Counted from the stretch's first letter, positions 17,090 through 26,159 are shown. The stretch: 64,000 nucleotides of DNA from Galactobacter valiniphilus (GCF_003575975.1 NZ_QQXK01000015.1:20449-84448); one strand, 5' to 3'. The notes: generated by a model not told the origin, from the letters alone. Numbers and translations are program-made.

Positions 17090-17872
17090 ATGACTGCCGT
17101 CCTCGCCTTTGACGATGTTTCCGTGATCCGTGGCGCCCGCCACCTGCTCAAGAACGTGAGCTGGAGCGTGGGCGAGGACGAGCGCTGGATCGTCATGGGT
17201 GCCAACGGCGCCGGCAAGTCGACCCTCCTGCGCATCGCCTCGACCCGGCTGTTCCCCACGCGCGGCGCCGTGGACGTGCTCGGTGAGCGCATGGGCAAGG
17301 TGGACCTCTCCGAGCTGCGCCCGGCCATCGGCGTCAGCTCGGCCCTGCTCGGCCGGGAGATGCGCGAGGAGGAGACGGCCCTCAACGCCGTCGTCTCCGC
17401 GTCGTACGGCATGACGGGACGCTGGCGCGAGCACTACGACGCCGACGACGAGCGCCGCGCCCTCCAGCTGCTAAACCAGTGGGGTGCCAGCACGCTGCTC
17501 TCGCGCCGCTACTCCACGCTCTCCGAGGGCGAGCGCGCCCGCGTGCTCATCGCCCGTTCGCTCATGTCCGATCCCGAGCTCCTGCTGCTGGACGAGCCGG
17601 CCGCCGGGCTCGACCTGGCCGGCCGCGAGGATCTGGTCCGCCGCCTCGGCGCGTTTGCCGCGAGCCCGCTCGCGCCCGCCATGGTGCTCGTGACCCACCA
17701 CCTCGAGGAGATCCCCGAGAACTTCACGCATGCGCTGCTACTGCGCGACGGCGAGGTCGTGGCCCAGGGCCCGCTCGAGGAGACGGTCACGCAGGGCAAC
17801 CTCGAGGCGACCTTCGGCCTGCAGCTGACCCTGAACCGCCAGGGTTCGCGCTTCAGCGCCTTCGCGCGCTGA
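17090..17872 (+). CDS. ABC transporter-type ATP-binding protein
   Basis: This 260-residue stand-alone ABC ATPase has Walker A GANGAGKSTLLRIAS (about residues 38-52), signature LSEGERARVLIARSL and Walker B LLLLDEPAAGLD, followed by VLVTHHLEEIPENFTHALLL. The THHLEEIP segment is typical of YlmA-like ATPases found alone near serB in Micrococcales. No permease gene is adjacent, so the partner and substrate are unknown. A TauE/SafE gene follows 21 bases later, probably in the same transcript. Confidence 0.85.
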   Translation: MTAVLAFDDVSVIRGARHLLKNVSWSVGEDERWIVMGANGAGKSTLLRIASTRLFPTRGAVDVLGERMGKVDLSELRPAIGVSSALLGREMREEETALNAVVSASYGMTGRWREHYDADDERRALQLLNQWGASTLLSRRYSTLSEGERARVLIARSLMSDPELLLLDEPAAGLDLAGREDLVRRLGAFAASPLAPAMVLVTHHLEEIPENFTHALLLRDGEVVAQGPLEETVTQGNLEATFGLQLTLNRQGSRFSAFAR

Positions 17873-17893
17873 TCCGAAGGGGCACCGTTCGAC

Positions 17894-18682
17894 GTGGAGC
17901 TCTGGCAGTCGCTGCTGATCCTCTTGGCCGGGGTCTGGGCCGGGACCATCAACACGATCGTGGGTTCCGGCTCGCTCGTGACCTTCCCGGTCCTCGTGGC
18001 GATGGGCCTGAACCCCGTCAACGCCGTCGTGTCCAACGCCATCGGCCTCGTGGCCGGCGGCGTGTCGGGGGCCTGGGGTTATCGCGAGGAGCTGCGCACG
18101 GTCCCGCGCACGCTCAAGCGGTTGCTGCCGGCCTCGATCGTCGGAGCGCTCCTCGGCGCGTGGCTGCTGCTCCACCTGCCGGAGAGCGTCTTCGGGATCG
18201 TCTCCCCGATCCTTGTGGCCCTCGCCGTGCTGCTCGTGATCCTGCAGCCGCGGCTCGCCGCGTGGGCCAAGGCCCGCTCCGGCGGCGTGGACGAGGGACC
18301 TGACGCGCAGCCGTTCTCCTCGGCGCTCGTCCTCCTCGTCTTCCTGACCGGCATCTACGGCGGCTACTTCACGGCCGCCCAGGGCGTCATTCTCATGGGC
18401 ATCTTCGGCGTCATGCTGCACGGCAGCCTGCAGCAGGCCAACGCCGTGAAGGTGGTCCTCTCGCTGGCGGTCAACCTCGTCGCCGCGGTGGCTTATCTCC
18501 TCTTCGCCTTCGAGCGCATCGATTGGCTCGTGGCCGGCCTCATCGCCGCGGGCTCGCTCTTCGGCGGCTGGCTGGGCGCCAAGGTGGGCCGCCGGCTCTC
18601 GCCCTTCGTGCTGCGTGCGTGCATCGTGGTGCTCGGCGTCGTGGCCTTTATTCACCTGATCTGGCAGTTGGTGTCCGCATGA
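17894..18682 (+). CDS. TauE/SafE family sulfite/sulfonate exporter-like permease
   Basis: The 262-residue membrane protein has about eight hydrophobic helices in two repeats, each led by the family motif: GTINTIVGSGSLVTFPVLVAMGLNPVNAVVSNAIGL in the first half and GIYGGYFTAAQGVILMGIFGVM in the second. Members export sulfite, sulfoacetate or related anions, or are of unknown substrate. The start is GTG at MELWQSL. Its stop overlaps the methyltransferase start as ATGA. No sulfur-metabolism gene lies beside it, so the substrate stays open. Confidence 0.87.
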   Translation: MELWQSLLILLAGVWAGTINTIVGSGSLVTFPVLVAMGLNPVNAVVSNAIGLVAGGVSGAWGYREELRTVPRTLKRLLPASIVGALLGAWLLLHLPESVFGIVSPILVALAVLLVILQPRLAAWAKARSGGVDEGPDAQPFSSALVLLVFLTGIYGGYFTAAQGVILMGIFGVMLHGSLQQANAVKVVLSLAVNLVAAVAYLLFAFERIDWLVAGLIAAGSLFGGWLGAKVGRRLSPFVLRACIVVLGVVAFIHLIWQLVSA

Positions 18683-19473
18683 GCATGATCCGCATCGAGT
18701 CGCTGGATGATCCCCGCCTGGGGGACTACCGGGGCCTGACGGACGCTGCCCTGGCCAAGACCCGGTCCCGCTTCATCGCCGAATCGACAGTGGTGGTTCG
18801 CCGCGCGCTCGCCTCGGGTGCCGTCCCGCGCTCCTTCCTCGTGGACGAGCGCCACGGCTCCGTGGTGGCGGAACTCGCCGCGGCGCACCCCGAGGCCCCC
18901 GTCTTCGTGGGGGAGGGCCCCGTGCTCGAGGCGCTCACGGGCTTCCACCTGCACCGCGGTGCCCTGGGATCCTTCGAGCGCCCGGCGCCCGCGGACCTCG
19001 ACGCCCTGCTGGAAGGCGCCCGCCGCGTCGTCGTGCTGGAGGACGTCGCCGAGCACACCAACGTGGGAGCGATCTTCCGCAGCGCCGCCGGCCTGGGCAT
19101 CGATGCGGTGTTGCTGAGCCCGCGCAGCGCCGATCCGCTGTACCGCCGGGCCATCCGCGTCTCCATGGGCACGGTGTTCTCGCAGCCCTGGGCCCGCCTC
19201 GACACGTGGCCGGAGGGCATCGCAGCCCTCAAGCGGCACGGCTTCGAGGTGCACGCCCTGGAGCTGACGGACGACGCGCTCAGCATCGAGGAGCTGGCGG
19301 CGCGCGGGCCGGAGCGGCTGGCCCTCGTTCTCGGCACGGAGGGTGCAGGCATCCGCCCCGAAACCCTCGAGGCCGTGGACGGCGCCGTGCTCATTCCCAT
19401 GCGCGAGGGGGTCTCCTCGCTCAACGTGGGCGCCGCGGCCGCCGTGGCGATGTGGGAGCTCCGGGCGCGCTGA
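18679..19473 (+). CDS. TrmH/SpoU family RNA 2'-O-methyltransferase
   Basis: The 264-residue enzyme is a SPOUT methyltransferase that transfers methyl from AdoMet to a ribose 2'-OH of rRNA or tRNA. The N-terminal substrate-binding domain (about residues 1-95) is followed by the SpoU core with [29 protein letters not shown] (motif 1), [18 protein letters not shown] (motif 2) and [22 protein letters not shown] (motif 3). The ATG overlaps the TauE stop. The precise nucleotide it modifies cannot be told. Confidence 0.9.
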   Translation: MSMIRIESLDDPRLGDYRGLTDAALAKTRSRFIAESTVVVRRALASGAVPRSFLVDERHGSVVAELAAAHPEAPVFVGEGPVLEALTGFHLHRGALGSFERPAPADLDALLEGARRVVVLEDVAEHTNVGAIFRSAAGLGIDAVLLSPRSADPLYRRAIRVSMGTVFSQPWARLDTWPEGIAALKRHGFEVHALELTDDALSIEELAARGPERLALVLGTEGAGIRPETLEAVDGAVLIPMREGVSSLNVGAAAAVAMWELRAR

Positions 19474-19546
19474 CCGCGCGTCAGCCCCCGCCCAAATTCC
19501 GTGTAGAATGGAGCGTCGTCGCATGTGCGGCGCCTCCACTTTCATT

Positions 19547-19568
19547 GCCCCTGGCCAAATCCAGGGGC
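19547..19568 (+). other. Leader hairpin just before the bL31B gene
   Basis: An 8-bp stem (19547-19554 with 19561-19568) and a 6-base loop sits about 20 bases before the rpmE2 start codon, between a TAGAAT -10 candidate (19504-19509) and the coding sequence. It could be an autoregulatory leader or a stabilising 5' structure. Confidence 0.4.
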
Positions 19569-19588
19569 CCAAGAGAAATGGTGATCCC

Positions 19589-19843
19589 ATGAAGGCTGGC
19601 ATCCACCCGAACTACGGTCCCGTCGTGTTCCGTGACCTCGCTTCCGGCGAGAAGTACCTGACCCACTCCACCGCCTCCAGCGGCAAGACCATCGAGTGGG
19701 AGGACGGCAACACCTACCCCGTCATCGACGTGGAAATCTCCGCCGCCTCGCACCCGTTCTACACGGGCAAGCAGCGCATCATGGACTCCGCCGGCCGCGT
19801 GGAGCGCTTCAACCAGCGCTTCAAGGGCTTCGGCGGCAAGTGA
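19589..19843 (+). CDS. rpmE2: 50S ribosomal protein L31 type B (bL31B)
   Basis: The 84-residue protein is the zinc-free (type B) form of bL31: [42 protein letters not shown] and [14 protein letters not shown]. It lacks the CxxC pair of the zinc-binding type A protein. In many actinobacteria type B genes are induced by Zur under zinc shortage, but no Zur-like palindrome is visible upstream here, and the gene has its own TAGAAT promoter candidate. A terminator follows 6 bases after the stop, so it is transcribed alone. Confidence 0.95.
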   Translation: MKAGIHPNYGPVVFRDLASGEKYLTHSTASSGKTIEWEDGNTYPVIDVEISAASHPFYTGKQRIMDSAGRVERFNQRFKGFGGK

Positions 19844-19849
19844 GCCGTC

Positions 19850-19872
19850 GCGCGCGGTGCTGAACCGCGCGC
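19850..19872 (+). terminator. Terminator after rpmE2
   Basis: A 9-bp perfect GC-rich stem (19850-19858 with 19864-19872) and a 5-base loop, followed by CTCTT. Confidence 0.6.
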
Positions 19873-19992
19873 CTCTTGAACGATCGGGCCTCGTGTCATC
19901 CCGCAAGGGAGGGCGCGGGGCCCGGTCCGTTTCCGGCCCACGCCAAGCGCGCCGCGCACGCTGAAGGGGCCGGCGCCCCTGAACGGGCGCAC

Positions 19993-19998
19993 TATGCT
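19993..19998 (+). promoter_or_regulatory. -10 element of the lipoate ligase gene (leaderless)
   Basis: TATGCT ends 8 bases before the GTG start codon at 20007, so transcription would begin at or next to the start codon. No ribosome-binding site is needed in that case. Confidence 0.5.
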
Positions 19999-20006
19999 GG
20001 GGAAGC

Positions 20007-21083
20007 GTGAGCACAGAGCCAGCGCAGAGCATTCATCACGGCGAGTACAAGGTCCCGGGCGGCAAGCTCGTGGTCGCGGATCTGACGGTGGCTGACGGGA
20101 TCATCGCCTCCGCGAGCATCAACGGCGACTTCTTCCTGGAGCCGGACGAGGCCCTTGAGGACATCGACGCAGCGCTCGTCGGCCTCGCCGTGGGCACGAG
20201 CCACGAGGACCTCGCCGCCGCCGTGACGGCCAAGCTGCGCTCGGACGCCGTGATGTTCGGCTTCGACGCCCGCGCCGTCGCGACCGCCGTGCGCCGCGCC
20301 CTGGGCCTGGCCACGGGATGGACGGACCACGCCTGGCAGGTGCTCGGCCCCACGCCGTACCCCATCGCCGTTAACGCGGCCCTCGACGAGGTCCTAGCGC
20401 GCCAGGTGGGCGCCGGGTTGCGCCCGCCGACCATGCGCCTGTGGGAGTGGAACGAGCCGGCCGTGGTGATCGGTTCCTTCCAGTCCCTCAAGAATGAGGT
20501 GGATGCCGAGCAGGCCGAGCGCTACGGCGTGAAGGTCGTCCGCCGCATCTCGGGCGGCGGCGCCATGTTCATGGAGGCCGGCAATTGCATCACGTACTCG
20601 CTCTACCTGCCCACCTCGCTCGTGGACGGGATGTCCTTCGCGGATTCCTACCCCTTCCTCGACGCGTGGGTCATGGAGTCGCTTGCCCGGGTCGGTGTTG
20701 AGGCGCATTACGTCCCGCTCAACGACATCGCGACGGAGGCCGGCAAGATCGGCGGCGCCGCGCAGAAGCGCCTCGCCGGTGGCGGCATGCTCCACCACGT
20801 GACCATGAGCTACGACATCGACGCGGACAAGATGACCCAGGTGCTGCGCATCGGCCGCGAGAAGATCTCGGACAAGGGCATCACGAGCGCCAAGAAGCGC
20901 GTGGATCCGCTCAAGCGCCAGACGGGTCGCAGCCGCGAGCAGATCCTGGAGACGCTCACGGAGGTGTTCACGCAGCGCTACGGCGCCACCCCCGCCACGC
21001 TCGACGCCGCGACGCTCGCGGAGGCCGAGGCGCTCGCGGAGAGCAAGTTCGACACGCCGGAGTGGACGGCCCGCGTGCCGTAG
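20007..21083 (+). CDS. Lipoate-protein ligase with accessory domain at the N-terminus
   Basis: The 358-residue protein combines two domains in an unusual order. Residues 1-95 (VPGGKLVVADLTVADGIIASASINGDFFLEPDEAL) resemble the small accessory domain that sits at the C-terminus of E. coli LplA. Residues 110-340 are the catalytic LplA/BPL fold with RRISGGGAMFMEAGNCITYSLYLP and DIATEAGKIGGAAQKRLAGGGMLHH, including the lipoyl-AMP lysine candidate in GKIGGAAQKR. It should attach lipoate, or possibly octanoate, to carrier domains. The GTG start follows a -10 element at leaderless distance. The gene is monocistronic. Confidence 0.85.
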   Translation: MSTEPAQSIHHGEYKVPGGKLVVADLTVADGIIASASINGDFFLEPDEALEDIDAALVGLAVGTSHEDLAAAVTAKLRSDAVMFGFDARAVATAVRRALGLATGWTDHAWQVLGPTPYPIAVNAALDEVLARQVGAGLRPPTMRLWEWNEPAVVIGSFQSLKNEVDAEQAERYGVKVVRRISGGGAMFMEAGNCITYSLYLPTSLVDGMSFADSYPFLDAWVMESLARVGVEAHYVPLNDIATEAGKIGGAAQKRLAGGGMLHHVTMSYDIDADKMTQVLRIGREKISDKGITSAKKRVDPLKRQTGRSREQILETLTEVFTQRYGATPATLDAATLAEAEALAESKFDTPEWTARVP

Positions 21084-21103
21084 GCGCGGCCTTTACGAAA
21101 GCA

Positions 21104-21143
21104 CGACGGCGCCGCTCCCCTTGACGGGGGAGCGGCGCCGTCG
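21104..21143. terminator. Bidirectional terminator between lipoate ligase gene and pepN
   Basis: Perfect 17-base arms (21104-21120 and 21127-21143) around TTGACG separate two convergent genes; the arms begin CGACGGC like the other terminators of the window. Confidence 0.85.
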
Positions 21144-21173
21144 GCGTCGGTGGGCCCGGGCGGGCCGCCCGGC

Positions 21174-23804
21174 TCAGCCGCGCTGGGAGGCGGCCTGCGC
21201 GCCCAGGCGGCGCCGGACGTCGTCGAGCCGTTCGATGACGAGGCGGCGCAAGGCGGCCGGGGCCTCGGCGTGCGCCGCGAGCCAGGACTCGGCGGCGAGC
21301 ACCGTGGGATGCGTCGCGCCGTCGCCGTCGTCGAGCTCCGCACCGGCGGGGAAGAGGCCCTCCACGACGCGCGTGGCCTGTCCCTGGGTCTGCTGCGCCC
21401 ATACGTCGGCGATGCGCTCGAAGTACTCGTCCTCGTGCCCGACGCCGACGCCAGAGGGGTCGATGCCCAGGCCGTCGATCGTGGCCTGCAGGTGATCGTT
21501 GGAGAGCGTCGCGCCGCTCGCGTCGGCACCGGAGTACGCGGCGGCTCGGGCAGCGTCCTTGGCGGCGGCGAGCGGGCGGGCGGCCAGGGCGCGGGTGAGA
21601 CCCGTCGCGGAGATGGCCGTGGGGGCGGCGGCGTCGGCGGCCCGCAGCTCCTCCTCGGAGCGGCGGCCGTGGGCGGCCAGGGCCACGAGCGCGGCCCAGG
21701 CGAGCTCCTCGCCGAGCGCGAACTCGTCGTCGGCGAGCCAGGCCTCGGTCACCTCGAGGCTCTGGGCGTCGGGCGTCTGCTGCTCGGCGAGCGAGGCGAA
21801 GAGAGCACGCAGGCGCACCGTGCGCTCGTCGGAGGGCTCGGGGGCCTCCACGATCGACTCCAGCAGGTAGGTGACCCAGCGGGCCAGGAGCTCCTGGCGG
21901 TCGCCCGCGAGCGTGTAGGACTCGAGGCCGGAACCGGCCTGCGCGAAGGACTGGGCCAGCACGCCCGAGTCCTCGATCAGCCCGGCGTTGGAGACCACGC
22001 CGTCCACGAAGCGCTCCACGGGGAGCGTAGCGTCGCGCACGAGGTTCCAGGCGCCGGCCAGCGCCGTGGCGCGGGCCAGTTCGTCGTCGAGCCCCTCGCC
22101 GAGGGCGATGCGCAGCGTGGACTCGTCCATGCCGATCTTGGCGTAGCTGAGGTCCTCGTCGTTGACGAGCCAGGCGGAGCCGAGCGGCGTGCCGACGAGC
22201 TCGGGGACGGGCGTCCTGGCGCCCTCGACGAGGACCGCCACCTGCGCCGTGCGCGCGGCCGGCGCGTCGGCCGCTGGGGAGTACACGCCCACCTTGGCCA
22301 CGTGCGGGCGCAGGACCGTCTCGCCCGAGCGCGGGTCGATGCCGTCCTGGACGAGCGTGGCGGAGGCGATCTTGCCCTCGGCCTCGGTGAGCTCGAGGCT
22401 CAGGCGGTTGACGCCGGCCGTCTGCAGCCAGGCCTCGGCCCAGGCGCCCATGTCGCGCCCGGAGGCCTCCTCGAGGGCCGAGAGGAAGTCGCTCAGGCGG
22501 GTGTTTCCCCAGGCGTGGCGCGTGAAGTAGGCGCGCGCGGCGGCGAGGAAGGCGTCCTGGCCCACGAAGGCCGAGAGCTGCTTGAGCACCGACGCGCCCT
22601 TGGCGTAGGTGATGCCGTCGAAGTTCTGGTCGGCCGCCTCGAGGTCGGTGATGTCGGCGACGATGGGGTGCGTCGTGGGGTATTGGTCCTGGCGGTAGGC
22701 CCAGGCCTTGCGGCGCGAGGCGAAGGTGGTCCAGGCCGTCGTGAAGTCGGTGGCCTCGTCCACGACGAGCGTGCCCACGTAGTCGGCGAAGGACTCCTTG
22801 AGCCACAGATCGTCCCACCAGGCCATGGTGACGAGGTCGCCGAACCACATGTGGCACATCTCGTGCATGATCGTGTTGGCGCGCTGCTCGTGCTGGGCCT
22901 CGGTGGCCGGGGACGTGAAGACGTAGCGCTCGGTGAAGGTCACGAGGCCCGGATTCTCCATGGCGCCCAGGTTGTACTCGGGCACGAAGGCCTGGTCGTA
23001 CTTGCCCCAGGGGTAGGCGATGTCGAAGTGCGTGTGGAACCAATCGAGGCCGCGCTTGGTCAAGTCGAAGACCTCGTGTGCGTCCATCGAGGCGGCGAGC
23101 GAGGCGCGCGTCGCGATGCCGAGCGGCACCGTGACGGCCTCGCCCGAGGCGGTGACGCCCTCATAGTGGTCGTTCCAGAGGGCGTAGGGGCCGGCCAGGA
23201 ACGTGGTGATGTACGTGGACATCGGCTCGGTCGTGGCGAACTCGCGGGTGCTGTTGGCGCCCCCGGCCTCGCGCAGGCCCACGAGCGCGCCGTTCGAGGC
23301 GGCGTGCCACTGATCGGGGGCCGTGATGGAGATCGAGAAGCGGGCCTTCAGGTCGGGCTGCTCGAAGTTGGGGAAGATGCGACGCGCGTCGGCCGGCTCG
23401 TTCTGGGAGTACAGGTACGTGTTGCCGTCAGCCGGGTCGACGAAGCGGTGCACGCCCTCGCCCGAGCGCGAGTACGCCGAGGCGCTGACGATCTCGACGA
23501 CGTTGCTGGCGGCCAGGCCACTCAGGCGCAGGCGCGCGCCGTCCACGACGTCCTCGGGGTTCAACGCCGTGCCGTTGAGCGTGATCGACTCGAGGGAGTA
23601 GCCCAGGTAGTCGAGGAAGGTGGCGGAGCCCTCGGTGGCGTCGAAGGCGATGCGGGTCGTGACGGGGTAGCTCGGGACGGCCGGATCCTCGGCCTGCGAG
23701 AAGTCAACGTGGATCGCGTAGTCGTGGGTGGTGACCAGCCCGGAACGCTCCGCCGCCTCGTCGCGGCGCAGGTTCTCGTTGGAGGGGCGTGCTTCAAGTC
23801 TCAT
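21174..23804 (-). CDS. pepN: Aminopeptidase N (M1 family)
   Basis: PepN is a cytosolic zinc aminopeptidase that trims N-terminal residues from peptides. The 876-residue product has the exopeptidase motif GAMEN (in YNLGAMENPGLVTF), the zinc motif HEMCH at about residues 314-318 and the second glutamate in WLKESFADY about 19 residues later. The large C-terminal ERAP1-like helical domain is complete. The start at MRLEARPSNE was chosen because GAGAAG lies 9 bases upstream; an ATG three codons earlier would leave no room for a ribosome-binding site. Confidence 0.95.
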   Translation of the reverse strand: MRLEARPSNENLRRDEAAERSGLVTTHDYAIHVDFSQAEDPAVPSYPVTTRIAFDATEGSATFLDYLGYSLESITLNGTALNPEDVVDGARLRLSGLAASNVVEIVSASAYSRSGEGVHRFVDPADGNTYLYSQNEPADARRIFPNFEQPDLKARFSISITAPDQWHAASNGALVGLREAGGANSTREFATTEPMSTYITTFLAGPYALWNDHYEGVTASGEAVTVPLGIATRASLAASMDAHEVFDLTKRGLDWFHTHFDIAYPWGKYDQAFVPEYNLGAMENPGLVTFTERYVFTSPATEAQHEQRANTIMHEMCHMWFGDLVTMAWWDDLWLKESFADYVGTLVVDEATDFTTAWTTFASRRKAWAYRQDQYPTTHPIVADITDLEAADQNFDGITYAKGASVLKQLSAFVGQDAFLAAARAYFTRHAWGNTRLSDFLSALEEASGRDMGAWAEAWLQTAGVNRLSLELTEAEGKIASATLVQDGIDPRSGETVLRPHVAKVGVYSPAADAPAARTAQVAVLVEGARTPVPELVGTPLGSAWLVNDEDLSYAKIGMDESTLRIALGEGLDDELARATALAGAWNLVRDATLPVERFVDGVVSNAGLIEDSGVLAQSFAQAGSGLESYTLAGDRQELLARWVTYLLESIVEAPEPSDERTVRLRALFASLAEQQTPDAQSLEVTEAWLADDEFALGEELAWAALVALAAHGRRSEEELRAADAAAPTAISATGLTRALAARPLAAAKDAARAAAYSGADASGATLSNDHLQATIDGLGIDPSGVGVGHEDEYFERIADVWAQQTQGQATRVVEGLFPAGAELDDGDGATHPTVLAAESWLAAHAEAPAALRRLVIERLDDVRRRLGAQAASQRG

Positions 23805-23907
23805 GTCGTCCATCTTCTCACCGCTGCCCGCGCCGTCTCCCACCGGGCAGGGGCGTGGCGCGGGGACCCCGCCCGCCAGCCCTCGCCCCGCCCCCTACGC
23901 CCGCCCA

Positions 23908-23968
23908 CTCCCGCCGTTGTCGTCGGGTCCCGCACGAATCGTGCGGGACTCGACGACAAAGGCGGGAG
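23908..23968. repeat. Long near-perfect palindrome upstream of pepN
   Basis: Two arms of about 30 bases (23908-23937 and 23939-23968) pair except for a 2-base internal loop and one G-U type mismatch, around a single base. It lies about 100 bases before the pepN start and before a second palindrome at 23991. It may be an extra terminator, a REP-like element, or an operator; the sequence alone cannot separate these. Confidence 0.6.
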
Positions 23969-23990
23969 AGGAGGTGAGAACCAGCGTAAG

Positions 23991-24034
23991 GCAAGGGCCC
24001 GACGGCGGGTGCTCACCCGCCGTCGGGCCCTTGC
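23991..24034. terminator. Terminator downstream of the acyl-CoA oxidase gene
   Basis: A perfect 20-bp stem (23991-24010 with 24015-24034) with a GCTC loop lies 33 bases past the stop of the acyl-CoA oxidase gene (minus strand). It insulates pepN from that gene. Confidence 0.8.
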
Positions 24035-24067
24035 CGTGGGTGGCGCCAGGTGGGGGCGCCCGGGCGC

Positions 24068-26137
24068 CTAGCGCCGGCCGGCCTTGGCGGCCGCCTTCGC
24101 CTCGGCGCGGCGGCGCTTGAGCAACACCTTCTCGTCCACGGGGGAGTTGGGATCGGCGCGCAGGTGGCGGTAGTACTCAGCCGCCTCGTCCTGGCGGGCC
24201 TGCTCGGCTCCCGAGGAGATGGGGGCGCGCAGGTGCGCCTGCGTGTAGCCGAAGGCATCCACGAGGTCCTGGGCGTGCGGGCGCAGGCGGGCGATCAAGC
24301 GGTCAACATACTCGATGAGCGTGCGGGCGCGCTGGGCGGAGAGGCGGCCATGCATGAGGTACCAGCCGAGCTCCTCCTCGATGCATCCCAGGCCGAAGAG
24401 ATCGCGCAGCCACGTGAGAATGGTGCGGGTGTCCTCGTCCTCGACGGCCTCCAGGCCGCGCGTGAACGCCTCCCACTGCAGGAGCCGACCATGGGCGGCG
24501 GCCGCCTTGATGAGGGCGTCCTGGTTCTCGTTGAAGACGCGGGCCTTCTCGGCCGAGGAGGCCTTCGCCACGTCGTTGAGCGCGCGGCCGATCTGGGACA
24601 CCGTGACGTTGATGCGCTCCGTCAGCAGCGCGCGCTGGACCTCGGGATCCTTGAGCACGGTGGCGCTGCGCTTCTCGCTGCCCGTGTCGCGGGCCTCCTG
24701 GCCCAGGGCGCGCAGGCCGGTGCGGGCCAGGACGGCATCGGAAACGGTGCGCAGCGCGAAGCGGGCCATGCCGGCGGCGTCCATGCCCTTGAAGGACTTG
24801 GCGTAGTCGGTCAGCAGGCGCTTGCCCACGAGCTGGAGCAGGATGTTGTTATCGCCCTCGAAGGTCGCGTAGATGTCGAGGTCGGAATGCAGCCCGGTGA
24901 AGCGGTTCTCGGCCAGGAAGCCGGCACCGCCGCACGCCTCTCGGCACTCCTGCAGCGTGCCGAGCGCGTCCCACGTCGTGGTGGGCTTGAGCGCGGCGGC
25001 GAGGGTCTCGAGATCCTCGCGGTCGGCGTCCGAGGCGCGTTCGCCGGAGAAGACGCCGTCGAAGGCCTCGAGCAGCTCCTCGTGCGAGAACGAGCCGGCG
25101 TAGGTGCGGGCGATGAGCGGGATGAGGCGGCGCTGATGGCGCTGGTAGTCGAGGATGACCTCCTCCTGGACATCGCTACTCGCGTTGAACTGGCGGCGCT
25201 GGTTCGCGTAGGTGACGGCGATCTGGAGGGCCACCTTGGAGGCGGCCGTCGCGGCGCCGTCGAGCGAGACGCGCCCCTGGACCAGGGTGCCGATCATCGT
25301 GAAGAAGCGGCGGCCGGGGGACTCGATGGGGGAGGAGTAGCTGCCGTCCTCGGCCACATCGCCGTAGCGGTTAAGCAGGTTGGTGCGCGGGACGCGGACG
25401 TCGCTGAAGTGCAGGCGGCCGTTGTCGATGCCGTTGAGCCCGCCCTTGACGCCGTCGTCCTCGCCGCCGATGCCGGGCAGGAAGGTGCCCGCCTCGTCGC
25501 GGATCGGCACATAGAAGCAGTGCACGCCGTGGTTCACGCCGTTGGTGATGAGCTGGGCGAAGACCGTGGCGGCCTTGCCGTGCAGGGCCGCGTTGCCGAG
25601 GTAGTCCTTCCAGCCCGCGCGGAACGGGGTGTTGATGACGAATTCCTGGGCCTGCGGATCGTAGGTGGCCGTCGTGGCGATGGAGGCGACGTCGGAGCCG
25701 TGGCCCGTCTCCGTCATGGCGAAGGCGCCGGGGATCTCCATGCTCATGATGCCGGGGAGCCACTTGTCGTGGTGCTCGCGCGTGCCGAGGTGCAGGACGG
25801 CGGCGCCGAAGAGGCCCCACTGCACGCCGGCCTTGATCTGCAGCGAGGGGTCGGCCGTGACGAGCTCCTCGAAGCCCGCGATGTTGCCGCCGTGGTCGTC
25901 CCCGCCGCCCAGGTGGCTCGGGAAGGCGCGGTGCACGGCCTTGGCCTCGACGAGGGTGTAGAGATTCTGCAGCGTGCGCTCGCGATGCTCGGGCATGGGT
26001 TGCCCCTCGATCTTGGCCAGCTCGGGGCGCGCGGAGAGGGCGCGGGCCTCGCGGCGCACCTCGGCCCAGCGGCCCAGGAGCTGCTCGCCGAGCGCTGCGA
26101 CGTCGAGGCGGGGGGTGGTGCTCTCGGTGGTGCTCAT
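24068..26137 (-). CDS. Acyl-CoA oxidase / acyl-CoA dehydrogenase family flavoprotein
   Basis: The 689-residue protein has the length and layout of peroxisomal-type acyl-CoA oxidases: FAMTETGHGSDVASIATTATYD in the FAD/substrate region, GVNHGVHCFYVPIRD, GRVSLDGAATAASKVALQIAVTYANQRRQF, and the catalytic-region segment REACGGAGFLAENRFTGLHSDLDIYATFEGDNNILLQLVGK. It oxidises acyl-CoA at C2-C3, passing electrons to oxygen or an electron carrier. The ATG (MSTTEST) lies 7 bases after AAAGGA. It is downstream of the TetR gene on the same strand, 22 bases away, so it is probably under that repressor. Confidence 0.88.
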   Translation of the reverse strand: MSTTESTTPRLDVAALGEQLLGRWAEVRREARALSARPELAKIEGQPMPEHRERTLQNLYTLVEAKAVHRAFPSHLGGGDDHGGNIAGFEELVTADPSLQIKAGVQWGLFGAAVLHLGTREHHDKWLPGIMSMEIPGAFAMTETGHGSDVASIATTATYDPQAQEFVINTPFRAGWKDYLGNAALHGKAATVFAQLITNGVNHGVHCFYVPIRDEAGTFLPGIGGEDDGVKGGLNGIDNGRLHFSDVRVPRTNLLNRYGDVAEDGSYSSPIESPGRRFFTMIGTLVQGRVSLDGAATAASKVALQIAVTYANQRRQFNASSDVQEEVILDYQRHQRRLIPLIARTYAGSFSHEELLEAFDGVFSGERASDADREDLETLAAALKPTTTWDALGTLQECREACGGAGFLAENRFTGLHSDLDIYATFEGDNNILLQLVGKRLLTDYAKSFKGMDAAGMARFALRTVSDAVLARTGLRALGQEARDTGSEKRSATVLKDPEVQRALLTERINVTVSQIGRALNDVAKASSAEKARVFNENQDALIKAAAAHGRLLQWEAFTRGLEAVEDEDTRTILTWLRDLFGLGCIEEELGWYLMHGRLSAQRARTLIEYVDRLIARLRPHAQDLVDAFGYTQAHLRAPISSGAEQARQDEAAEYYRHLRADPNSPVDEKVLLKRRRAEAKAAAKAGRR

Positions 26138-26159
26138 CAACGAATCCTTTCGATTCTGG

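Noticed and set aside
21150..24071. Very long open reading frame on the plus strand opposite pepN
   Set aside because: It is the antisense shadow of a GC-rich gene. Its product is low complexity, rich in Gly, Arg and Val, and has no family motif, whereas the minus strand encodes clear PepN.
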